Assembly: GCF_007859935.1 (NCBI RefSeq)
Contig: NZ_SJPO01000001.1
Location: 868,001-932,000 of the forward strand
DNA length: 64,000 nt
Origin: Posidoniimonas polymericola
GTDB taxonomy: Bacteria; Planctomycetota; Planctomycetia; Pirellulales; Lacipirellulaceae
Direction of reading: 5' to 3'
This document shows positions 50,797 through 62,400 of the stretch, one piece after another (within the stretch, counting starts at the first letter, position 1; every line of letters starts with the position of its first letter). The notes under the pieces were generated by a model. The model did no database searches. It was not told where the DNA came from and saw only the letters and a program-made list of their open reading frames with translations. The position numbers were made by a program, and so were the translations under genes.

Positions 50797-53268
50797 CTAG
50801 CGGACGGTGATCGTGAGGTCTGCCGGCGCCAGGCCGGGGCCGGAGGCGCGCACCCGGATCGACCCCGATTCTTCGGCGCTCTTTACATGCACGAGCAGCC
50901 GGCCGTCGACCGCTCGCTTTGTCGGCGACTGCAGCGGCGTCGGGTCGTCTTGGTCGCCGTTGTCGACGCCCAACAGCCGGCCCGCGCCGGTTACTTCGAC
51001 AGAGATCGGACCGCGCCAATCGGGGACCAGCGTCCCGTCTGCGTCGACGACGCGGACCTCGATCGCTGCTGTGCCAGTGCGGCTGGTTGACAGGCCGGGC
51101 CGGTCGGCGGCCAGGGTGAATGTGGACGCAGGGCCCGGCGTTCGGATCGCATCGTGGGCGACTTCGCGGCCGCCGTTTAGTCCTGTGACGGCCAGCTTAC
51201 CCGGTTCGTACGCCAGCTGGGCGACGCGTTCCGCGCCCCCGCGTGACACGCGAGTTGCGATGTCGGCGTCGTTAAGTCGCAGTCGGACCTCTTCGCAGTT
51301 CGTGACAAGCAGCACGCGTCGATCGGAGCCAGCCTCCCCTTGCCAGAGTCGGGGGTAGCGGGCCAGTCGCTGCCACCGTCGGCCGCCGCCCGACTCTTCC
51401 TCGCTCTCGGTCACCAGGAGTCGGACGAACGGCTCTTCGTTCCACTCGGCTCGTCGCCACCAGTGGTAGGGTTTCACGAAACCGCGGGTGTCGAACACCC
51501 CAGAGCGGCTGCCGTGGTTCGGCCACCGGCCTGCCTCGCCGAGGAAGTCGAACCCCGACCATAGGAACTGGCCAGAGATGAACGGCTTGCCGACCACCGC
51601 CCGCCAGCTGCGGGGTCCTTGACCGGTCTCGCTGCCGTAGATGACACGACCGGGGAACTCGGCGTGGTCGCGGTCGTAGAACTGCTCCTGGTAGTTGTAG
51701 CCGCACACGTCGAGCATCGCGGCGAGGCCGACGTTGTTCGCGGCCGGCGTGTTGGAGAGGGCCATCGTGACCGGTCGTGTTGGGTCCTCGCGCTTGACCG
51801 CGGCGATGAGTTTGGGAGCGACGACCGCCAGCCGCGTGGCGCTCGGCGATCCCTCGTCGACGGGGGGCGCCGCGGGGTCGAAGAACTCGGGGTGGTCGTA
51901 GGGGTCGCCTGGGTAGTCGATCTCGTTGCCGATGCTCCACAAGATGATCGACGGGTGGTTGCGGGACCGACGGACCATGTCCGCGGCGTCCCGTTCCCCC
52001 CACTCCTCGAAGTCCTCGTTGTAGCCGGCGCGTTTTGCCCGGCCGACGTTGCGCCCTTTAACCCACTTGCGTTTGCCTAGCTCCCACTCGTCGAAGGCCT
52101 CGTCCATAACCAGCAGCCCGAGGCGGTCGCACATAGCGTATAGTTCGGCGGCCATCGGGTTGTGGCTGCAACGCACGGCGTTCGCCCCAAAATCTTTAAC
52201 AATCTTCAGCCGTCGGTAGAGCACGTCGTCTGGCACGGCGGCGCCCACCACGCCGGCGTCGTGGTGCAGGCAGAGGCCCTTGATAAGCGTCGGCTCGCCG
52301 TTGAGGAAGAATCCTTCGTCCGGGTCGAACCGGAACGAGCGGACGCCGAAGTCGGTGCTTGTCTCGTCGAAAAGTTGGTCGCCAAGGTAGACGCGGGTCA
52401 CAACAGAGTAGAGGCTTGGGCTCTGGAGCGACCACCGCGATGGCGACTTGATAACGTGCCAGTTGGCGGCGGTCTCAGTCGACTGGGCGGCGATCTGGAT
52501 CTCGCTCGATTGACGCGAGAGCTCTTGGCCGCCGGGGGTGACGACCGTGGTCTCGACACGCACCGCCGCCGTTTCGGACGTCAGGTTGCGGATGGTGTTG
52601 GCGACCGTCACGTCACTGCGCTCGTCGGTCACGCGGGGCGTCGTGACGAATGTCCCCCAGCGGGCGACTGAGATAGGCCCCGTCACGTCGAGCCACACGT
52701 GGCGGTAAATGCCCGAGCCGGTGTACCAGCGCGAGTCGGCCACTGCTTCGTGTTCCACCCGCACCGCGACCACGTTGCGGTCGCCGTGTTTCAGATGAGG
52801 AGTCAGCCGAACGCTGAATGGGATGTACCCGTAAGGCCGGCCGCCGACCGGCTCGCCGTTGACCCAGACCTCGCTGTTGCGGTAGACGCCGTCGAAGTGC
52901 AGCTCGACCTCGCGACCCAGCCACGACTCGGGGGCGTCGAAGGCCTTGCGGTACCAGCCAACTCCCCCGGGCAGGTAGCCAGTTCCGCTCGCGGCGTCGG
53001 GGTCGAACGGTTGCTCAACCGACCAGTCGTGCGGCAGGTCGACCGTCCTCCACTCGGCGTCGTCGAGGTCGACAGCCTCGCCGCCTTCGACGTCACCGAG
53101 TCGAAACTTCCAATGCGAGTCGAACGAGTCACGCGACCTCACGCCCTCGGCCATGGTGGGGACGGAGATGAGCAAACAGAGCGTCGCTGCCCACGAGCAG
53201 ATCGCCGCATCAACGCAGCGAGGTTGGCGTGCGGTTCGGTGCGTTGTCTCTACCAGGGGGCTATTCAT
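50797..53268 (-). CDS. Secreted glycoside hydrolase family 2 enzyme (beta-galactosidase/glucuronidase class)
   Basis: 823 aa. The N-terminus (1-41) carries a hydrophobic export signal. Residues about 48-200 are the sugar-binding jelly roll (WKFRLGDVEG, PHDWSVEQPF, GYLPGGVGWYRK, HFDGVYRNSEVWVNG), 205-310 the Ig-like domain, and 315-600 the TIM barrel. Acid/base Glu449 lies in WSIGNEIDYPG, the nucleophile Glu547 in YGSETGQ. C-terminal beta domains (630-823) follow. The HHDAG and RCSHNP motifs fit family 2. It hydrolyses beta-linked galactose, glucuronate or mannose ends; the exact sugar cannot be told. With the BMC operon it points to polysaccharide use. Confidence 0.93.
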   Translation of the reverse strand: MNSPLVETTHRTARQPRCVDAAICSWAATLCLLISVPTMAEGVRSRDSFDSHWKFRLGDVEGGEAVDLDDAEWRTVDLPHDWSVEQPFDPDAASGTGYLPGGVGWYRKAFDAPESWLGREVELHFDGVYRNSEVWVNGEPVGGRPYGYIPFSVRLTPHLKHGDRNVVAVRVEHEAVADSRWYTGSGIYRHVWLDVTGPISVARWGTFVTTPRVTDERSDVTVANTIRNLTSETAAVRVETTVVTPGGQELSRQSSEIQIAAQSTETAANWHVIKSPSRWSLQSPSLYSVVTRVYLGDQLFDETSTDFGVRSFRFDPDEGFFLNGEPTLIKGLCLHHDAGVVGAAVPDDVLYRRLKIVKDFGANAVRCSHNPMAAELYAMCDRLGLLVMDEAFDEWELGKRKWVKGRNVGRAKRAGYNEDFEEWGERDAADMVRRSRNHPSIILWSIGNEIDYPGDPYDHPEFFDPAAPPVDEGSPSATRLAVVAPKLIAAVKREDPTRPVTMALSNTPAANNVGLAAMLDVCGYNYQEQFYDRDHAEFPGRVIYGSETGQGPRSWRAVVGKPFISGQFLWSGFDFLGEAGRWPNHGSRSGVFDTRGFVKPYHWWRRAEWNEEPFVRLLVTESEEESGGGRRWQRLARYPRLWQGEAGSDRRVLLVTNCEEVRLRLNDADIATRVSRGGAERVAQLAYEPGKLAVTGLNGGREVAHDAIRTPGPASTFTLAADRPGLSTSRTGTAAIEVRVVDADGTLVPDWRGPISVEVTGAGRLLGVDNGDQDDPTPLQSPTKRAVDGRLLVHVKSAEESGSIRVRASGPGLAPADLTITVR

Positions 53269-53684
53269 GGGAACCGTTCGGTCTCAAGTCATGAAGGATC
53301 GAGGACTGCGATGAATTGTCGCAAATCGGCGACTGATTCGCCACCAGTGCGGGCCTAGCCTTTCACGTGCTGCGGCTCTGCCTGCTTAGTGTGTCGCTCG
53401 ATGTCCTTGAGCCGCCGCGTAGTGGGAGGTTCATCCCGAGACTGCGAAGAAGCGTCGCAATTGCACCGAAATGATCGAGCACCAATGTGTCCGGAATTGG
53501 GTTATGGCAGTAAGCATGGTTTCATGCCGACGACGGGCCAACCTCAACCGGCGAACACTAGGTGAGCTGTGCGGTGTCGTCGTTGTTGGTTCGGTCGATT
53601 GTTTTTGCTGCGCCGATGAATCGCGTCCGAATCTCGCAAGGCGACAAACTGGTGAGCTACCTCGTAATTTCTTAGACCGACTTC
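53269..53684. other. Intergenic region between the GH2 gene and a broken gene
   Basis: About 415 bases. Upstream side of GH2 on the minus strand, so its promoter is here. Otherwise I see nothing supported. Confidence 0.45.
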
Positions 53685-54520
53685 ATGGGGCATCGAGTCG
53701 CCGACAAGGTGCTGAGATTGATGTTGGCGAGTAGAACGATGATCGCTGCAGCCCGAAGCGTTGTGTGCCGGCGCCGCAGCCGGGAGCGGACGGCCTCGCG
53801 GGACGCAGCCGGTGCTAGCCTCTCGGATCCGTCAGCTGACTACGGCCGTCCCGATGCGGTGCTCTTCCGACTTGTAGGGCGAGTGCTCGACGAGCGCTAC
53901 GTCCGGCCATTGAACACCCGGGACGACACACCCTGGCCTGCGCTGCACTGGTCCATCGCCTATGTCGTCGACGCGCAAGTGGCGGTGGACAGCCCGTCGG
54001 GGAATCAGGTGGCTGCCATCGGCTGGCTCTGCTGCAACTACCCGACCGCTGGCAAGCGGTTGATCGAGGTTGTCGCCGAGGCCTATGACCTGGCGGTGGC
54101 CCCGGGCCGACACGGGCACGGTGGCCAGTTCCCCCCGATAATCGCCCAGTCTCGGGTGAACCGAAACTACGTCCCTGAGTTGGCGGCGAGTCTCAGACGG
54201 TCGGAAGCCCTATCGAGCGCGAGAAGCGCTTCTGCCAGCGGGGACAGGAGTCTATGTTCCGCCTGGTCGCGCTTGCCCACTACGAAGGAACAGTCGCCCA
54301 GTGGCAGAATGTCAACGGGGAGAATTCGTCGGTCACCCGCGTTTTGAGAGACGAGCTCTCCGCCCCGATTGGCCGGTATGAGGCAGCTCGCGGCGGCGGC
54401 GGCGCGATCAGCTACGCCTTCAGGAAGCGTGAAGCCGAAGGACGGTCGTTTGTCGGTACCTATCTTCGGGTCGCCTTTTGCGGCGCGGGGCTGTTAGCGC
54501 GAGCGAGCACAAACAATTGA
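53685..54520 (+). pseudogene. Frameshifted remnant of a conserved planctomycete protein of unknown function
   Basis: From about 53835 to 54185 the frame opening at 53685 shows high third-position GC and reads as a real protein: VLDERYVRPLNTRDDTPWPALHWSIAY, AIGWLCCNYPTAGKRL, HGGQFPPIIAQSRVNRNYVPELA. It then loses sense. A second frame takes over at about 54197 (ESQTVGSPIEREKRFC..., FRLVALAHYEGTVAQWQN, VTRVLRDELSAPIGRYEA, ISYAFRKREAEG) and ends at 54520. Joined, they fit one protein with a frameshift near 54190. From memory the pieces (WPxxHWSxAY, GWLCxNYP, QSRV) resemble a large planctomycete family of unknown function; the end looks truncated too. Not functional, I think, unless a sequencing error. 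Confidence 0.55.
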
Positions 54521-54807
54521 TACGCGGGCACCCTGGGGCATACGCTGCACGCCCTAGCGCTCTAGGAACGATGCACCGCCGGAGTCGCATTGCACACGGC
54601 TCGCCCAGACTACTGCGCTGAGTTCGCCGGACGACCTCCGCAGTCGCTAGCTGGAACGAGGTGTGCCTGATCAGGTGAGTTTAGGCTGTGGATTGCACCT
54701 GCCGTTCGCACGGGGCAACCTTTCAGCATAGCGAACAATAATCGCTGCCAGAACAGCAAAACCTGAGCAACCACGCCGCCATATCCGGGGGAAGCAGCGG
54801 AAGCTTC

Positions 54808-55542
54808 TTACCGTTTACACCTCAGGGAAACACCGCACAGTGCGACGCTCATCAGCAAGCCAATTGATACTGGCTCGGGCACCTCACGGAACGGCTCGAG
54901 GCTGTCCGTGGGGCTCGGCACAAGTGGGCTTGGGTTGGGACCGGCGATCCCGGAGGTCAGCTGGAGGGTGTCGTAGGCCGGCACGGTGGGGCTGGTGATC
55001 ACCAAAATAGAGCTGAGGCCTCCAACGCCGACAGGGTTGCCGAAGCTCCAGAACGCCGACGTGCCGCCCTGGTTGGAGTCGGCCGTGGGGGAGACCTCTC
55101 CCGCGACGCCGGTAGCGACCGAAGTAATCAGGGAAACGATGTCTGAGGCGTCGATACCGACGGACAGCGAACCGATACCCGGCACCGCAGCCGACACTGA
55201 GCTGATCTGGTAGGCGTAAACGGCATCGCCATTGGACGGATCGACGCCCGCGTAGCCGTTGTCGTCCAGGTACTGCTGAAACCGGGGGCCCGGTGGGAAG
55301 ACGGCGAAGTCGACAACGGCGTCAACTTCGTCATTGGTGAACGAGGTGGCGGACACGGTGACGCTGCCGCGCCATATGCCGCCATCGGGACCCGCCCCGT
55401 CATTGTAAGCCAGGGAAGTCGTAGCCAGGGTTCCGGCGAAGGCGGATCCAGCCGCAGTCACGAGGAGGGCTGCCGCTACTACAAGCTGCTTACGCAGCAA
55501 TTGAGCCAGCAGAAGGGAAGAAATCCTGTTGCAAGTCGTCAT
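54808..55542 (-). CDS. PEP-CTERM protein, first of two related tandem genes (244 aa)
   Basis: Signal peptide about residues 1-36. The secreted domain (about 40-200) has the segment VVDFAVFPPGPRFQQYLDDNGYAG followed by a DAVYAYQI and IGSLSVGID pattern. The C-terminus VPEPVSIGLLMSVALCGVSLRCKR is a canonical PEP-CTERM sorting signal (VPEP, membrane span, basic end), which exosortase would cut. GGGAG stands eight bases before the ATG. The next gene upstream encodes a paralogue with the same layout (SIDFAVFTAADF, DAYVYTYQT, LTVGI). Role unknown; surface-bound and possibly EPS-associated by analogy. Confidence 0.85.
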   Translation of the reverse strand: MTTCNRISSLLLAQLLRKQLVVAAALLVTAAGSAFAGTLATTSLAYNDGAGPDGGIWRGSVTVSATSFTNDEVDAVVDFAVFPPGPRFQQYLDDNGYAGVDPSNGDAVYAYQISSVSAAVPGIGSLSVGIDASDIVSLITSVATGVAGEVSPTADSNQGGTSAFWSFGNPVGVGGLSSILVITSPTVPAYDTLQLTSGIAGPNPSPLVPSPTDSLEPFREVPEPVSIGLLMSVALCGVSLRCKR

Positions 55543-55651
55543 TAGCTCAGCTCCCTCTTTTCAACTAATTGCGAACTGCTGCTTGTGGTGATCAGTCCGT
55601 AATTCGGCCTGGTGCTGCAGTTCGATTGGGTAGGTTAAACAGAACAGACCG

Positions 55652-56272
55652 CTACGACTGCTTAGCGACGCGGCTACGCCGAGTGCTGACCGCAACGCCG
55701 CCGGCGAGGGCCAGCAGGCAAGCGGCCGCCGGCTCGGGGACCGTGCCTGGCGAGGGTAGGGCGATCTGAATGGCTCCACCACCATCCGAGATGATGCCGC
55801 CCAGCTGAATCGGGAGCGTCGGCGCCGAGAAGGCCAACCCGTAGCTGGACTGGCCAGTCGCGACCGCCGGGCTCAAGAACTGGAACTCGGCGTTACCGGA
55901 ACCATCAAACAGCGAGGACGAGGTGTCGACGTCGCCGATGTTGAAGGTGCCGATCGTGTTCGCCGGATTGGTGATGCCGACGGTCAGTTGCGAGAAGTTA
56001 TCGGAGCCGGCATTGTTGGTCTGGTAGGTGTAGACATACGCGTCGCCCGGCACATAACCCATTCCGCCGAAGTTGGCGTTGAAATCGGCGGCCGTGAAGA
56101 CGGCGAAATCAATCGAGCCCGAAAGGTTGTTGCCGTTGTCGTAAGGCACGGTTCCGGTCCAGCCAGGAAGCGCGGCGCCGTTGCCGCTCAGCACGCCGGC
56201 CTGTCCCGTCTGCACTACCATCAGACCAGCGATCAGCATCGCAGCTACAGCGAAAGAATGGCGCTTCATCAT
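55652..56272 (-). CDS. PEP-CTERM protein, second of two related tandem genes (206 aa)
   Basis: The start ATG 56272 is preceded by GAGG nine bases upstream; a second ATG follows at once. Signal peptide about residues 3-25 (FAVAAMLIAGLMVVQTGQA). The secreted domain contains LSGSIDFAVFTAADF, YVYTYQTNNAGSDNFSQLTVGIT and a beta-rich end. The C-terminus VPEPAAACLLALAGGVAVSTRRSRV is a typical PEP-CTERM signal. The shared order of segments with the following gene shows tandem duplication. No exosortase gene is in the window. Confidence 0.88.
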   Translation of the reverse strand: MMKRHSFAVAAMLIAGLMVVQTGQAGVLSGNGAALPGWTGTVPYDNGNNLSGSIDFAVFTAADFNANFGGMGYVPGDAYVYTYQTNNAGSDNFSQLTVGITNPANTIGTFNIGDVDTSSSLFDGSGNAEFQFLSPAVATGQSSYGLAFSAPTLPIQLGGIISDGGGAIQIALPSPGTVPEPAAACLLALAGGVAVSTRRSRVAKQS

Positions 56273-56479
56273 TGGGTGTTTCCTCAAGTCGCCCGTGTTG
56301 CGTCGAGCTGGGGGCGAACAGAATTGGGTGCGGAAGGTGCGGATAAGAGCAGTGAGTGTATTCAAGCAGACGCGTCATGGCAAAGCAAGCGATCTACTCA
56401 CCAAATTCAAAGAATGTTTCGTGGCTTCGGTTCCAGCCGGGCGGCGACGCTGCAAACTGGCAGTTGGGCGATCAGCGTA

Positions 56480-59400
56480 TCAGACCTGAGGGGCAAACCA
56501 GCTCCCGAGCTCTTCAAAATACGCGTCGGCCAGATGGCCGTCGTTGACTGGGTTGTGGAGCCTGTCTCGGTCGGCGTAAGTGCTTTGGTGCCAGAAGCTT
56601 TCGATGAGTGTTCTCTTCGTGTGGAGCATCAATGCGTTGTTTACATTGATCTGGGGGGCGTCTTGGGCCGTCGCAGGATTGGGTTTTAACCGCGATGCTG
56701 AAGCTGGCTGCGGCGGCGCCAGCAAGTTAAACGGAGGATCCACTAGGGCGGCTTCCAGACTTTGCGAGCTCGACGAGGTTTCGGACGCGGCGGCGGAAGG
56801 GGGCTCTAGCTCCGCCGAGTCGGAGTCGATTGGCGCGCTCGCGGCAATGGGGGCTTCCAACGCAGGGGCAAGCGCAGGGATGGGTGCCGGCAATGTGGCG
56901 CCGTAGTTCTGCCGCCACACCGCCCGGTCGGCGTTGTCCACCATGCCGTCGCCGTTCCCGTCGGCCGAAGTAAAGGCCGGTACTGCGGCGCCTTGGGAAC
57001 CACGCCAAAGGCTGTAGTCGGCCGCGTCGACGCGGCCGTCGCTGTTGTAGTCGCCGGCCAGTCTCGAGAGGTCGATCGATCCGTCGACTGCCGTCCACAG
57101 CAGCGCCGCGTCGGCGGCATCGGCCGGCTCGAGGTCCAGCGGCGTGGTCGCTTCCGCGCTCCCCAGCACTTCGAACGCCAGGCGGCTGATCTCACCGGCG
57201 CCGGTCGGAAGCGGCGCGGCGGTACCGTACAGCGAAACCACTAACACACCGGGGGCCGACTCGTAGTAGTCGATGTTCCAGCCATCGGCGCTGGCGGTCG
57301 CGGCGCCAAGCTGGGCCTCCTCAAAGCTGAGTGCGGTCGCATCGTACTGCAGCGTGTAGGTCGCCGCGATCACCCCGCCTTCTTCTATCGGCATGACATC
57401 GATGCCCACGGGGACGACGACACCATCGCCGTTGATCAGGACGCCGGCTGGCACGCTCAGCTGCGGGTCGATGAGGCCCGGTGCGTGCGTGACGCCGCCT
57501 GCCGGGACTGGTGGGATCTCTGGCACCTGCAGCGGGTCGCCATTCCGATTGAGGGCCTCGCGGTTCACCAGTGACGAGTCGAGCCCCGAGATGGTGCCGT
57601 CCTGCGTGACGTCCGCGATGATCAGCGGGTCGGTGTCGTCGTAGGCCTCGAAGCCGGAGTCGATTCCAACCAGCACCCGCGAGATCAGCGACGCGTCGTA
57701 GCCGGTGTAGTTGCCGCTGCCGCTGGCGTCGCCGACAAAGACGACTTTGTGCAGCGCCTCGTCGGCGACGGAATCGATCAATCCCTCGTTGATGCTGAGG
57801 TTCTCGATACGGATTCGGTGCATGGCGCCGTACGCGGCGGTCGGCAGCACGGACGCCGCCAGGTCAACGATTGGCAGGTTCGCCCCCGTGAGCGAATGGG
57901 TGCCGGTGACCGACACCCGCAGCCTGCCCGGCGCGATGAAGTTGCCCACCGCGTTCCAGCCGGACGGAACGGTTGGACCGAGCGGGACGTTGTTGTTGGG
58001 CACGCTGACCGACAGCACGGCCGGGTCGTACACGAGGTCGAAGTCGACCGCGTAGATGCCGTTGGCGTCGCTGAGCGTGATTGGCAGCTCGAGCGTGCCG
58101 GGGCCCGTGGTCGTCGGGCTCAGATCAATCGCCTGTCCGGGCCCGCGTGCAAAGTCGGGGAGGCCCAGCGTCCGTGGCGATGGCTCCACGACGAAAGTGG
58201 TTGTAAAGTCGTCTCCAGCGATCGTATCGCCGTTGCCGTCTAGATCGGCGCCAGCAGTATCCTGGAAGGCGATGCTACCCCCAACGGCTGGCGTGTGGGC
58301 CCCGCTGAACAGGGTCAGCGTGTAGGTGTCCGCCTCAAAGACGCCACCGGTCTTGAGGAAGCTCAGCGTCTTGCTCGACGCGTCCCACAGCAGGGACCCA
58401 CGGACGGGCCCCACGTTCTGACCCACGAGCAGCAGGTCGGCCGCGTCGGGTGTGGAGTCGGCAAACCCGTCGTAGAGGTTCAGCACCGAGAGGTCGATCG
58501 CGCGATTGAAACGCACGTCGACGCCGCTAGGGTTGACGGCCACGTTGACCACCTGCAGCGTGTCCTCGACGATCGTGAGGTCAAACGTGTCAGCGTCGAC
58601 TCCGCCGTCGTTGTCGTCGATCTGCACTGTTACCGTGAACGTCTGGCCGAGCTTGCCAGCGCCGTAGGTGTAGCCGCTGAGGTCCTTGAGGTTAAACACC
58701 CGGGACGAGACGGTGAACACTTCGTCGAAACCCGCCACCCCGTCCCAGTCGACGCTTACCGTCCAGTCCTGGTCGGCTCCGGGGTCGGTGAACGAGACCA
58801 CGTGATCGACCGGGGCGCCGACGAACGCCGCGTCGTTGGCGCCGGCTTCGACTACCGGCTCAACGTTCACGATGCCGATCGTTAGCTGGTACTCGGTGAA
58901 GCCGCCGTCCTTGTCGATGACGCGTCCCCGGATGGCCCGCGGGCCGTCATCGTCGTCGGCCAGGAACTGTGCAGGGACTACTGCGTAAGGGGTGGCGGTA
59001 GACCCGGCGTACGCGCCGTCGCCGAGCTCGCCTGCTTCGCCGAACACACCATTTCCGTTAAAGTCGTACGCGAAGTGTAGCGGGGCGTCCTGAGCGCCCG
59101 GGTCGGCGTAAGGCTCCGCGAAAAAAACCGTCGTGGTGGACCCTTCGTTGACCACGCTGTCGAAGGGCAGGAAGCTTGTCGCCGTGGGCGCGACGTTGTT
59201 GACCGAGATCGCGAGCGTGCCGGCGGCGTGCCACGTGCCGTCTTCGTCGAGGACGTCGACCGTGATCATCCGCTCCGGCGAGGCCAGCCCGTCCGTGTAG
59301 AGGTGCGTCTGGGCAGCGGTAGCAAGCAGGGCGTCCCCGGTGACAAACTGCAGCGGCGTGCCGTCGCCCCAGTCGATCTGGTAGGCGCTGATCGCGTCGT

Positions 59401-62400
59401 CGCCCGGGTCGATCACCGGCCCCAGCAGCAGGTTGAACTGCTGCCCTTCGTCGATCTGGTTGTCCCCGTCCGCGTCCGCCAGCGGGACCGAGGGCGCCAC
59501 GTTGCCGACGTCCACGCTCAGGCTGGCGTCCGCTGTCGACTCGAGTCCCAAGACTTCTTCAACCAGCACTGTGATTGCGAACGAGGCCAGCTGGTTGGGT
59601 CCGTCGGGGTCGTCGGAGTAGGCCCCCGCGGGCGACTCGGCCGTGAACGAAAATTCTCCCTCGGCCAGAGCAATCACTGTGTCGAGGCCGCCACTGCCCC
59701 AACTGATCGTGACGACGTGGGCCTGCGGCGTGTTGGCAAACTCGCCGCGCACCGCGATGGCGCCCCCCTCGTCTATCGCCAAGCTGGTCGTGATCGTTGG
59801 CAGATCGTCCAGGCTCACTACCAAGTCTTGCGGGCCCGTGAAGTCGACGAACCCAAGCGTTGGGTCATCGACGTCGTGGTAGATGACCGTGTCGGCGTCG
59901 GCCTGGGAGGAAAACGTCGTGCTGAATAGGTTGCCGTGGGCCGTGACGTCGAAGAAGCTCGGGCCGCCGATTCCCTGCGGTCCACCGGACAAGTAGTCGC
60001 CGCCCGTGTTGAGGTTCACCACCGCGCCCACTAGCTCCGACGCCGGGGCCGTGTAGAGCGAGAAGTCGTTCCCTCCGCTGCTGACCCCCAGGCCGGTGAA
60101 GTCGACGCCAGACGGCGACTGGCCGAGGTCCGCGCGTCCGTCACTGCGTACCCGGACACCGATTGTGTTGCCATTCAGGTCGTAGCCCTGGACTAACGCG
60201 GCGCCGCCGTCCAAGTCGACGCCAATCTCCCCACCTGTGATTGCCGCGCTGGAGCCGGTCAGGCTGGCCGCGGCGCCGGCGCCGATCAGCACCCCGGTGG
60301 TGTTCCCGGAGAACTGGGCGCCGTCCACAGTGATCAACCCGCCAGTGGCGACCAGGCCTGTTGTGTTGCCCGACAGGGTTCCGCCGACGAGGTTGATATC
60401 ACCCGTATTGATGCGGACGCCGGCGTCGTGCCCCGCCAGGTTGTTGGACGCGTCGATGGCTACCTGCAGGGGCTCGGCTCCGTAGCCGAGCAGGACGCCA
60501 TTGGCGAAACCCTGGCCGGCCGCCCCGTCAGCGCCTGTGATGATGTTGCCTGTCAGGGTGACGTCGACGATTGGGTCGCCCGTAAAGTTGCGGACCGAGA
60601 TCCCTGAGCCGCCCCAGGCGTGCAGGGTCTCGACGCTCGGTGTGATGGTGTTGCCGCTAATGGACGCGTTGCTCCGCTCGACCTCGATTGCCCGCCAGAT
60701 GTTCCCGACGAAGGTGTTGTCGGCGATCGAGATCGCGTCCACGACCGGGTCCGCCTGCGGGTTGACGAACAGACCATAGTAGCCCTTGCCGCCGCCGTCG
60801 AAGGCGTTGTCGTGGATCGACAGACCGTCGACGTTGCTCGCCTTTCCGGAGTTCGATCCTGACCAGGTCTGGATGGCGACGTTGGTCAGGCTGTCGTTCG
60901 TGCCCACTGGGGCGGCGTCGTTCTGACGGGAGACAAACTCGTTGTTGTAGATCTCCACGTTGGGGCTGTCGACCAAGAGCCCGCTGGCGTATTCCCCCCC
61001 CGGGACATCGGGCGAGCGGATGGTGAAGTCGTGAATCGAAACGCCGCCCGCCAAGACATTGATGTTGGGCGAGGCGAGCGGGAAGCTCGCCTGCGGGGTG
61101 GTGGCGACCCCCTCAAGGATGCTCACCCCAGCGCCGGCGCCCGCCAGCTCGACGCCGGCGGTCGTGATCGAGAGGTCGCCTACGTAGAGACCAGCCTCGA
61201 CGCGGATGGCGTCGCCAGGGTCGGCCGCGTCGATTGCTGCCTGGATAGACTCGTCAGAGGCGCCCGTACCCGGTGTGGTGACGAATAACTGACCGGCCGC
61301 GACACGCACCAAGCCGCTGGCCCCGTCGTCGGGGGCGTGGAACAGCCGGTCCTCGATGCGGAAGTTGTCGGTCTGGTCGAACAGCGTCGCCGGCGCGCCG
61401 CTTAGGTCGAGTGCCAGCCCGGCGAGGTTCTCGATATAGTAGTCGGCCGCGCTGAGGGTATTGCTGCCAGCAACGCCGAGGCTGCTGGCGGTTGGGTCGA
61501 TACGGATATCTACCGAATTGACAAGGGTTCCGCCGAAGGTGTTGGCAGTGAGGATGGCCCCACCGGCCACCGCAACCCCGGTGTTCAGGCCGTCCAGGGC
61601 GACACGCTCGATCGTCGCCACCGACCCAGCGATGATCTCGACCCCCACCCCCCCGGATCCCGCAACACTGCTGTCCTCAAGCAGTAGGTTCCCCGCGACC
61701 TCGAAGCCCGTGTCAACGAACCCCGAGAGGTGGAATCCGGCCACGCTCGCCACGACACCGCTCGCCACTGCCACCCCGGTCGCCGCGCCGCCCGCATCAA
61801 GGGACGCACCCCCGAGCGTGTCGGCCAGCAGCGTGACCTCGCGATCGAGGTTGAGGGCCTCGGTGTACGTGCCGTCGAAGACGTAAACCGTGCCGCCGAC
61901 GGCGACCGCGGCGAGCGCGTCGGTGATGTTGTCGAACGCGTCGACGCCGAACTTTGTGGCAGGGCCTGAGCCGTCGGGGTCGATGCCCGTGGTTGATCCG
62001 GCCCAGTCGTCGTCGACGTAGACGTCGGTGATGGCCGGAACCGCCAGAACCACGTCGTTGCCGTCGCCGCCGTCATAGAAGACTAGAAAGTCCTGGCCGT
62101 TGACGCTCACCGTTGCGCCGTTGGCGAGCCCGGCGAATGTGCCGACGACCGCATCCGAGGCGTCGTTGTCGATTAAGACGACCGAGTCGCCCGGCGCTGC
62201 GGCGATGGAACCGAAGGCGTCGAGCGTGGCGCCACCCAGGTCGACCTCGCCGGTCACGACAAACTGGTTGTGGCCCACGCCCGGCGTCAGGCCGTTGATC
62301 TTGGCGGTGAGGAACGTCCCGCTCGTGAGCGCGAGGTCGCCGCTGGCAATGGTGGCGGTTCCCGCTCCGTCGCCTAGCACCGCGCCGCCTGCGGAAAGCG

